Shown: positions 51,144-64,000 of the stretch, in pieces
Numbering within the stretch: the stretch's first letter is position 1
How the letters are laid out: the number at the start of each line of letters is the position of its first letter
DNA from: Comamonadaceae bacterium
GTDB lineage: Bacteria; Pseudomonadota; Gammaproteobacteria; Burkholderiales; Burkholderiaceae_C
DNA: 64,000 bases
Direction of reading: 5' to 3'
NCBI GenBank assembly: GCA_947448735.1
Contig: CANFOS010000002.1
Coordinates: 186,001-250,000 of the forward strand
Made by a program: the position numbers and the translations under genes
Notes under the pieces: model-generated
What the model was told of the DNA's origin: nothing
The model's database searches: none
What the model saw: the letters and a program-made list of their open reading frames with translations, nothing else

Positions 51144-51424
51144 ATTGCTTCACCTCGTTGCTTGCCCGCAGTCAGTGGCACATCTCGGCACCGACCCTGT
51201 CCGTGCGTTGTTGCGTTGCCGATTTTTTACCAAGTCTTTGCCTAAAAACAGCACCACGAGTAGTCTTTGAAGCCATCTTGCCTCGACCATTGAGGGTTGT
51301 ACAAGCGAAAACCGGTTCGGTCAATCATGTTTCTACTGATTTAAGGCAAATTTTTTGCAGCGACTATTGTCAATACAAATTTACGTCAATATAAGTTGAC
51401 ACTTTGAATTTGGAGCGTTAAATT
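51144..51424. promoter_or_regulatory. Divergent ppaA/bchF control region with two tandem PpsR-like sites
   Basis: 281 bases. Two overlapping sites, TGT-N12-ACG (51368-51385) and CGT-N12-ACA (51384-51401), each differ by one base from TGT-N12-ACA and are 16 bases apart. The second contains AATATAAGTTGACAC (51388-51402), identical to the element in the bchG-ppsR1 region. A palindrome TTGTACAA is at 51297-51304. The first 200 bases show no clear promoter for ppaA. Confidence 0.65.
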
Positions 51425-53265
<1,841 letters not shown>

Positions 53266-53274
53266 GACCACCAT

Positions 53275-54856
53275 ATGCAGCTCACTCTCTGGACCTATGA
53301 AGGACCGCCCCATGTCGGGGCGATGCGCATTGCGACCGCCATGGAAGACGTGCATTACGTGCTTCATGCGCCCCAAGGCGACACTTACGCCGATCTGCTG
53401 TTCACCATGATTGAGCGCCTCCCCAAGCGCCCACCAGTGACATACACCACCTTTCAAGCGCGCGACTTGGGTGGCGACACCGCTGAACTCTTTAAAACAG
53501 CAGCGCGTGAAGCGTTTGAGCGCTTCAAGCCCAAGGCCATGCTGGTTGGCGCGTCCTGCACGGCAGAGCTGATTCAAGACGACCCAGGCGGTCTGGCCAA
53601 GGCGCTGGATTTGCCGATCCCGGTGGTGGCGCTTGAACTGCCCAGCTACCAGCGCAAGGAAAACTGGGGCGCGTCTGAGACTTTCTATCAATTGGTGCGC
53701 TCGCTGGCCCAGCCCAGGACAAAGCCGGCTAGCAATGGCCGCAAAAGCTGCAACATCCTCGGCCCAACCGCACTGGGTTTTCGGCATCGCGATGACCTGC
53801 GCGAAATCACCGGTCTGCTGACCCAGCTCGGCATTGACATCAATGTGGTCGCGCCACTGGGCGCAACGCCAGCAGACATCTCACGCTTGGGCGATGCTGA
53901 TTTCAACGTCGTGCTCTACCCTGAAATTGCGTCGGTTGCAGCCCAATGGCTGACACGCACTTTCGGTCAGCCCTCAACAAAAGTGGTTCCGATTGGTTCT
54001 GGTGCCACCCGCGACTTTGTCAACGAAGTGGCGCAATTGGCGGGGGTTGACGCGAGCAAGGTGCTCGCGAGCGCTGATGCCCGTGCGCCCTGGTATGCCA
54101 AGTCGGTCGACTCCACCTACCTGACCAACAAGCGTGTGTTTGTATTTGGCGATGCCACGCATGCTGTTGCCGCTGCCCGCATTGCCAGCCGCGAGCTGGG
54201 CTTTACCGTGGTTGGCTTAGGCACCTACAGCCGTGAACACGCAAGGGAAGTCCGCGAAGCCGCCAAACTGTATGGCGTTGAGCCTTTGATCACAGACGAT
54301 TACCTGGAAGTCGAGGCCAAAGTTGCCGAGCTACAACCAGAATTGGTGCTGGGCTCACAAATGGAGCGCCACATCGCCAAGCGCTTGGGTATACCTTGTG
54401 CTGTGATTTCAGCACCGGTTCATGTGCAAGATTTTCCGGCGCGCTACTCCCCGCAAATGGGCTTTGAAGGCGCAAACGTGATGTTTGACACCTGGGTGCA
54501 TCCCCTCATGATGGGGCTTGAAGAACACCTGATTGGCATGTTCCGCGGCGATGCCGAGTTTCATGAAGATGCCAGCCCATCGCATCTGGGTAAATCGGCT
54601 GTTCAGTCCGCCCCTGTCAGCAAGGCCGCCGCCACGCTGGAGACGAGCCAGGCTATTTCAAGCGCTTCAAAGACCTCCGCTGAAGCCATTGAACAAGCCG
54701 CCACGACAAAGGCTGTGGCGGTTGCAGTCTGGGACGCTGAGGCTGAAAAAGAACTCAAGAAGATTCCGTTTTTCGTTCGCGGCAAGGCTCGCCGCAACAC
54801 CGAAATGTACGCCAGGGACATGGGTCTGCCCTCAATCAGCTGTGAAACACTTTACG

Positions 54857-54882
<26 letters not shown>
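53275..54882 (+). CDS. bchB: Light-independent protochlorophyllide reductase subunit B
   Basis: 535 residues. The N-terminus [20 protein letters not shown] is that of BchB, and Asp36 in GDTYAD is the unusual Asp ligand of the shared 4Fe-4S cluster. [17 protein letters not shown] follows. The C-terminal small domain ([26 protein letters not shown]) closes over the substrate. Between them lies a loose Ala/Ser-rich linker of about 60 residues (roughly 435-490). It starts nine bases after bchN, and its end overlaps the chosen bchH start. Confidence 0.97.
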
Positions 54883-59583
<4,701 letters not shown>

Positions 59584-59595
59584 AGAGCCGATGAC

Positions 59596-60306
59596 ATGAC
59601 TGTCAATAGCGCAACTTATACCGACCGCCGGGGCCAGATCGAAGATTACTTCGACCGCACGGCCGTGAAAGCCTGGGAACAACTGACCTCAGATGCGCCT
59701 GTTGGCCGTATTCGCACCACAGTGCGGGCGGGACGCGACAAAATGCGAGCCACGTTGTTGTCTTGGCTGCCTGAGGACTTGCACGGACGCAGGGTTTTGG
59801 ATGCTGGCTGTGGCACAGGTGCTTTGGCGGTTGAAGCGGCGCGGCGTGGCGCGGATGTGGTGGCGATTGACCTGTCGCCAAAGTTGGTGGAATTGGCGAG
59901 ACAACGTGCTCCCCAATCTTTCCGGACCGGCGGCTCGCTGGACTTTCGCAGTGGCGACATGCTGGACGACAAGTTGGGGCATTTTGATCATGTCGTGGCG
60001 ATGGACTCCATCATTCACTATGAGACCAAAGATGCGGTGACGGCTCTTTCGCGCTTGGCTGCTCGATGCTCGACATCGATTGCCTTTACCTTCGCCCCGC
60101 GTACCCCCTTGCTGGCCACTTTGATCACGGTTGGCCGATTCTTCCCCAGAAAAGACCGCGCACCCTGGCTGGAGCCGATGGCCAAGGAAAAGTTACTCCA
60201 GCTGATGGGCGCAGATGACGTATTGGCGGGCTGGCAACACAGCCAGGATCAACGTATCTCGAGCGGGTTTTACAAGTCCCAAGCGATGGAGTGGACGCGC
60301 TTGTGA
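59596..60306 (+). CDS. bchM: Magnesium protoporphyrin IX methyltransferase
   Basis: 236 residues. BchM methylates the propionate of Mg-protoporphyrin IX using S-adenosylmethionine, preparing it for the AcsF cyclase. The SAM-binding motif is VLDAGCGTGALAVEAARRGADVVAIDLSP. The N-terminal YFDRTAVKAWEQLTSDAPVGRIR and the later DSIIHYETKDAV are family blocks. It starts 12 bases after bchL and overlaps lhaA by four bases. Confidence 0.96.
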   Translation: MTVNSATYTDRRGQIEDYFDRTAVKAWEQLTSDAPVGRIRTTVRAGRDKMRATLLSWLPEDLHGRRVLDAGCGTGALAVEAARRGADVVAIDLSPKLVELARQRAPQSFRTGGSLDFRSGDMLDDKLGHFDHVVAMDSIIHYETKDAVTALSRLAARCSTSIAFTFAPRTPLLATLITVGRFFPRKDRAPWLEPMAKEKLLQLMGADDVLAGWQHSQDQRISSGFYKSQAMEWTRL

Positions 60307-61751
60307 AAATCCCAAGCTTTAAAAACGGTATTCGCCGTGTTCCCTTGCGGTACCTGCCATTTGCAGATGCGGCAAGTGCCGGCTTGCCCCTGGGTCGACT
60401 GCTTCGGCTATCCCTGTTTCAGGTCACAGTCGGCATGTCGGCTGCCCTGATGGTTGGCACTCTGAACCGGGTGATGATCGTTGAGTTGGGCGTTGCGGCA
60501 TGGCTGGTGGCGCTGATGGTGGCGATTCCCTTGCTGGTAGCGCCGTTTCGTGCCGTCACAGGTTTTCGTTCCGACACGCACCGCTCTGCCTTCGGCTGGC
60601 GGCGTGTGCCTTTCATCTGGACGGGGACCATGCTTCAGTTCATGGGGCTGAGTTTCATGCCGTTTGCCTTGCTGGTGTTGACGGGGCAGGGCGACATCAA
60701 GACGCCCGACTGGTTGAACCAGGCGATTGCGGGATTGTCATTTTTATGTGTCGGGATAGGCTTGCAAACCTCACAGACGGCTGGCTTGGCGCTGGCCACC
60801 GATCTGGCCGATGAGCCCACCCGCCCCCGCGTTGTGGCCTTGATGTACGTCATGCTGCTGCTGGGTATGGTCGGCAGCAGTTTTGTATTCAGCCTGATGC
60901 TGCAAGACTTCACGCCGAAAAAGATGATTCAGGTTATCCAGGGCCATGCTATTTTGACGTTGGTGCTGAACGCCATTGCGCTTTGGAAGCAAGAGGCACG
61001 AGACCCGGCGCGGGCCGCCGCTCTGAAGCTGGAGCCGGTGCCGGTGTTCAAAGATGCATGGCAGCGGTTTATCAGCAATGGCAAGGCGCGCCGGTTTCTT
61101 GCCATGGTCGCGCTGGGTACCGCTGCCTTCAACATGCAGGATATTGTGTTGGAGCCCTATGGTGGCGAGATCCTCAAGCTCACGGTCAGCGCCACAACCT
61201 TGCTGACGGCGCTGCTTGCCAGCGGATCACTGGTGGCTTTTGCAGTTGCATCGCGCAAACTGTCCAATGGCATCGACCCCTGCCGGCTGGCTGCCTATGG
61301 CGTCGTTTGCGGTTTGCCTGGCTTTTCAGCCGTTATTTTTGCTGCCCCGCTCGATGCCACCTGGCTCTTTTATGGGGGTGTTTTTTGCATCGGGTTTGGT
61401 GCTGGACTGTTTTCAGTCAGCACCTTGGCGGCGGCGATGACCATGGAGCGAAAAGAGTTCGTGGGTCTGGCGCTTGGCGCCTGGGGCGCTGTTCAGGCCA
61501 CGGCCGCTGGCCTGTCAATTGCCTTTGGTGGCGCGGCCCGAGACGCCGTGTCAACTCTCGCGCTGGAGGGCTCGCTCGGCCCGGCTTTGGCGGTCCCCGT
61601 GACGGGTTACAGCTTTGTGTATTACACCGAAATTTGTCTGCTGTTTATCACTTTGGCAGCCATTGGCCCCTTGGTTCGACGCGCTAATTTGGCGTCAGCC
61701 AGTGAGCCCGCAAAAAGTGAACGGTTTGGCCTGGCTGACTTGCCGGGCTAA
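60303..61751 (+). CDS. lhaA: Light-harvesting 1 assembly protein LhaA (PucC/BCD family MFS)
   Basis: 482 residues from a GTG at 60303 that overlaps the bchM TGA; another GTG at 60291 would add four residues. About twelve membrane helices. The PucC/LhaA family is shown by RLSLFQVTVGMSAALMVGTLNRVMIVELG, AFGWRRVPFIWTGTMLQFMG, LATDLADEPTRPRVVALMYVMLL and STLAAAMTMERKEFVGLALGAWGAVQATAAG. It helps deliver bacteriochlorophyll to LH1 during assembly. It sits between bchM and puhA as in other purple bacteria. Confidence 0.95.
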   Translation: MKIPSFKNGIRRVPLRYLPFADAASAGLPLGRLLRLSLFQVTVGMSAALMVGTLNRVMIVELGVAAWLVALMVAIPLLVAPFRAVTGFRSDTHRSAFGWRRVPFIWTGTMLQFMGLSFMPFALLVLTGQGDIKTPDWLNQAIAGLSFLCVGIGLQTSQTAGLALATDLADEPTRPRVVALMYVMLLLGMVGSSFVFSLMLQDFTPKKMIQVIQGHAILTLVLNAIALWKQEARDPARAAALKLEPVPVFKDAWQRFISNGKARRFLAMVALGTAAFNMQDIVLEPYGGEILKLTVSATTLLTALLASGSLVAFAVASRKLSNGIDPCRLAAYGVVCGLPGFSAVIFAAPLDATWLFYGGVFCIGFGAGLFSVSTLAAAMTMERKEFVGLALGAWGAVQATAAGLSIAFGGAARDAVSTLALEGSLGPALAVPVTGYSFVYYTEICLLFITLAAIGPLVRRANLASASEPAKSERFGLADLPG

Positions 61752-61823
61752 GAAAGTTTCAGCAAGTGACTGACGGTTTTATTGTTTCTTCGCAACCGCT
61801 ATCGTATTTTTAGGAGTTCCATC

Positions 61824-62594
61824 ATGCAAATAGGCGCCATCACGGGATATGTCGATTTAGCCCAAATCATTTTGTACATGTTTTGGTTGTTCTTTGCAGG
61901 CATCATTTTTTATCTGGTGCTTGAAAACCATCGCGAAGGCTATCCGATGGAGTCTGAGGGTCCACCGGGCTCAGCCACCGTCACCGGCTGGCCTATTCCT
62001 GCACCCAAGACCTTCAAGCTCGCGAGCGGTAAAGAAGTCACCGTGCCCGAATTGCACCGTCCTGAGCCGCCGCAGAACACGCGTCGCGATGGCGGATCGT
62101 ACGGCAATCCTTACATACCAACGGGCGACTTGATGACGTCTGGTGTGGGTGCCGGTGCTTACACGATGCGCGCTGATGTGCCCGACATGGACTTGCACGG
62201 TCACCCCATCATTCGGCCGCTGCGCGTGCTGGCTGGGTTTGATGTGTCCAAAAACGATACTGACCCACGCGGCTTGCCGGTCATGGGGACAGATAACAAA
62301 GTTGCGGGCAAGGTTGTCGATATGTGGGTGGACACCTGCGAGATGATGTTCCGCTTCGTTGAAGTAGAACTGAACGCCGAAAACGGTGGTCGCCGCGTTC
62401 TGCTGCCTGTGCCTTTTGCCCGTATCAAACGCGACAGCGTCAAGGCGCACAGCATTTACGCCGCTCAATTTGCAAAAGTGCCAGCCACCAAAAGCCCTGA
62501 TCAGGTCACTCTTTTGGAAGAGGAAAAAATCAGTGCTTACTACGGCGGCGGAACGCTCTACGCTGATCCTATGCGCGCGGAGCCCCTGCTGTGA
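61824..62594 (+). CDS. puhA: Photosynthetic reaction centre H subunit
   Basis: 256 residues from the ATG at 61824, with TAGGAG upstream; the upstream in-frame ATG at 61782 lacks a ribosome site. The N-terminal helix (YVDLAQIILYMFWLFFAGIIFYLVLENHREGYPME) anchors the protein, and the cytoplasmic PRC-barrel domain caps the L and M subunits. Conserved pieces are GNPYIPTGDLMTSGVGAGAY, PVMGTDNKVAGKVVDMWVD and the C-terminal YYGGGTLYADPMRAEPL. L and M genes (pufLM) are outside this window. Confidence 0.97.
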   Translation: MQIGAITGYVDLAQIILYMFWLFFAGIIFYLVLENHREGYPMESEGPPGSATVTGWPIPAPKTFKLASGKEVTVPELHRPEPPQNTRRDGGSYGNPYIPTGDLMTSGVGAGAYTMRADVPDMDLHGHPIIRPLRVLAGFDVSKNDTDPRGLPVMGTDNKVAGKVVDMWVDTCEMMFRFVEVELNAENGGRRVLLPVPFARIKRDSVKAHSIYAAQFAKVPATKSPDQVTLLEEEKISAYYGGGTLYADPMRAEPLL

Positions 62595-63280
62595 AGGTTC
62601 AAAGCAACGGCCACGAGCATGAGTTTGAGGCGGCTTACGGACTGCCCGAGCCCTTGCCCAAAGGCGAAAGCATTTTGTGGCAAGGTGCGCCAGATTTTTC
62701 TGACCTGGCGGTGCGGGTTTTCCACCTGAAAAAGGCGGCCGTGTATTTTCTGGTGCTGATGCTCGCCAGAGGTTCTTACCTGTATTCTTCAGATGAGCCG
62801 GCATTGACCATTCTGGCCGGCATATTGCTGGTGGCAGCACTTGGATTGACGGCGATGGCCGCGCTGGGCATCTTGGCCTGGCTGACGGCACGCACCACGG
62901 CCTACACATTGACCGATCAGCGCATCGTGATGCGTATCGGCATTGTGCTGACGCTCACCTTCAATTTGCCACTCAAGCGGATTGAAACCGCTGGCCTCCT
63001 CCTGACGGGCAAAGGGTTTGGCGACATTCCTTTGGCCTTGAGCGGTGGCGACCGGATTGGCTGGTTGAATTTGTGGCCCCACGCGCGACCCTGGCGCCTT
63101 GCAAAGCCAGAGCCCATGCTGCGCTGCATCCCGCACGCCCAGTCGTTTGCAGCCCTACTGCAAAAAGCATGGACCCAAGCCAGCGGTAAAACCAATGCAT
63201 CGCTACAGATGCATGGAGAGCTGGGCAGTGATAACGCCGCCCATTGGCAGGCAAACGCTTTAAACAACAGAACTATTTGA
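62591..63280 (+). CDS. puhB: Photosynthetic complex assembly protein PuhB
   Basis: 229 residues. The N-terminus (EHEFEAAYGLPEPLPKGESILWQGAPDF) is characteristic of PuhB, and two or three membrane helices in the middle precede a PH-like domain (TTAYTLTDQRIVMRIGIVLTLTFNLPLKRIE). PuhB assists reaction-centre and LH1 assembly. It overlaps puhA by 4 bases and puhC by one, so the three genes are translationally coupled. Confidence 0.95.
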   Translation: MKVQSNGHEHEFEAAYGLPEPLPKGESILWQGAPDFSDLAVRVFHLKKAAVYFLVLMLARGSYLYSSDEPALTILAGILLVAALGLTAMAALGILAWLTARTTAYTLTDQRIVMRIGIVLTLTFNLPLKRIETAGLLLTGKGFGDIPLALSGGDRIGWLNLWPHARPWRLAKPEPMLRCIPHAQSFAALLQKAWTQASGKTNASLQMHGELGSDNAAHWQANALNNRTI

Positions 63281-63765
63281 TGAACATGTCCAGCACAGCC
63301 CTTTCAAATCCCATGCCGACACGCACAACTGACACCTTTCCGCGCTGGGTACTTTGGTCTGTCGCTGGCTTGCTCGTGTTCACCCTTGGGGCCGTGGCCC
63401 TGGTTCGCATCACAGGCAATGGCCCTGACCAACTGGCCGCAGCCACCATCACCGAAAGACTGCTTCGCTTTGAAGACACGCCTGGCGGAGGGGTGGCGGT
63501 GATTGACGGCGAAACAGGCCAGTTGCTAACTACTGTCACAGGGGAGCAAGGTTTTTTTCGCGGCGCACTGCGCGCGCTGACCAGGGATCGCACGGCGCGC
63601 AAAATCGGCTCGGAGCAGCCTTTCAAGCTTATTTCCCGCGCTGACGGTCGGTTAACCCTGTTCGATCCTGTGTCTGGCCAGCGTGTCGACTTAGAATCGT
63701 TTGGCCCCACCAACGCTGCGGTGTTTGTGCCGTTTCTGACCATGCAGCCGCAGGCCAATCGTTAA
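63280..63765 (+). CDS. puhC: Photosynthetic complex assembly protein PuhC
   Basis: About 161 residues from the ATG at 63280, one base into the puhB stop; ATG at 63286 is an alternative. One N-terminal membrane helix (VLWSVAGLLVFTLGAVALVRI) is followed by a periplasmic domain with LLRFEDTPGGGVAVIDGETG and FRGALRALTRDRTARKIG, typical of PuhC. The protein supports assembly of the core complex. It lies 33 bases before acsF. Confidence 0.94.
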   Translation: MNMSSTALSNPMPTRTTDTFPRWVLWSVAGLLVFTLGAVALVRITGNGPDQLAAATITERLLRFEDTPGGGVAVIDGETGQLLTTVTGEQGFFRGALRALTRDRTARKIGSEQPFKLISRADGRLTLFDPVSGQRVDLESFGPTNAAVFVPFLTMQPQANR

Positions 63766-63798
63766 GCTCTCATTTATTTGTCAATTCAGGACAGCATC

Positions 63799-64000
63799 AT
63801 GCAAGCATCCGCCACCAACTTGTCTGCCGCTATCAGCCCTGCGGACGCTGCGCTTCAGGCCAAGCAGGACACGCTTCTCAGTCCCCGCTTTTACACGACT
63901 GATTTTGAAGCGATGGACCGCATTGATGTGTCTTCGGTGCGGGCCGAATGGGACACGATGCTGAGCGAGTATGAGGGCGATAACAACCACGACCACTTTC
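63799..64000 (+). CDS. acsF: Oxygen-dependent Mg-protoporphyrin IX monomethyl ester cyclase, N-terminal part
   Basis: 67 codons are visible before the window ends. The N-terminal text ([22 protein letters not shown], then [18 protein letters not shown]) is that of AcsF/ChlE, the di-iron enzyme that forms ring E using oxygen. The di-iron motifs lie further on, outside the window. CAGGACAG precedes the ATG. Its position after puhC and the use of oxygen suggest aerobic or microaerobic pigment synthesis. Confidence 0.95.
   Translation, partial: MQASATNLSAAISPADAALQAKQDTLLSPRFYTTDFEAMDRIDVSSVRAEWDTMLSEYEGDNNHDHF

Noticed and set aside
51396..51424. TTGACA-N17-TAAATT as the bchF promoter
   Set aside because: Spacing is good, but transcription would begin after the bchF ATG and the ribosome site would lie inside the promoter; the TTGACA is more likely part of a PpsR site.

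Overview
The window is chromosomal DNA of a phototrophic or photoheterotrophic betaproteobacterium, most likely of the Comamonadaceae (Rhodoferax or Polaromonas type). The evidence is the family character of the housekeeping proteins, several Bug-type solute receptors, a high-potential iron-sulfur protein next to bacteriochlorophyll genes, and the order ppsR-ppaA-bchFNBHLM-lhaA-puhABC-acsF, which is that of betaproteobacterial purple phototrophs. The genus is inference; there is no rRNA or marker phylogeny here.

Layout. (1) 1-18391: ordinary chromosome. It holds a VOC protein fragment, a histidine phosphatase, a creatininase-family amidohydrolase, a cryptochrome/photolyase, a B12-binding radical SAM protein, a DsbD-like reductase with a redoxin, a CoA-binding protein, a lipoprotein, hemE, priA, an AEC transporter, a Rep-type helicase, a small secreted protein and a CPA1 antiporter. 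(2) 18670-25112: a lower-GC block with a TetR regulator, a TRAP transporter, a shikimate dehydrogenase homologue, a 4-HPPD-like protein and a TIM-barrel protein resembling 3-dehydroshikimate dehydratase. It looks like a hydroaromatic (shikimate/quinate type) uptake and catabolism operon. (3) 25113-26757: an IS1182-like transposase remnant followed by a small integron cassette array without an integrase. There are three attC-like sites, one unknown nuclease-like cassette gene and a brnT/brnA toxin-antitoxin cassette. (4) 26759-43957: a large catabolic cluster. Two MmgE/PrpD paralogues and two Bug receptors lie at the left; a twelve-gene leftward operon follows (CoA transferase, enoyl-CoA hydratase, ABC importer, deacetylase-fold hydrolase, SDR, acyl-CoA dehydrogenase, MaoC-like hydratase, FAD monooxygenase, Bug receptor, maleate-isomerase-family protein). 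A divergent GntR regulator closes it. The substrate is unknown; an organic acid processed through CoA thioesters is the simplest reading. (5) 44196-64000: a photosynthesis gene cluster, cut by the window end inside acsF.

Photosynthesis region. bchG-bchP-orf97 run leftward. A ppsR homologue (ppsR1) runs rightward from a shared promoter region carrying a perfect TGT-N12-ACA site. A second ppsR (ppsR2) runs leftward behind ppaA, the B12-binding antirepressor gene. bchF-bchN-bchB-bchH-bchL-bchM-lhaA run rightward with overlaps or short gaps, followed by puhA-puhB-puhC-acsF. The same 15-bp element occurs upstream of bchG/ppsR1 and of bchF, so one PpsR-type repressor probably controls both transcription units. 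AcsF implies an oxygen-dependent cyclase; BchL/N/B form the light-independent protochlorophyllide reductase.

Most notable observations: the integrase-less cassette array with a compensatory base change between two attC hairpins; the split dehydroshikimate dehydratase/HPPD-like pair; two PpsR proteins, one with a degenerate helix-turn-helix and no redox cysteine in it; a C10-T8 tract just upstream of the HiPIP gene; a maleate-isomerase-family protein apparently lacking both catalytic cysteines; and a short dispersed repeat seen in several places, some inside coding sequence. No tRNA, rRNA, CRISPR array or complete mobile element was seen.
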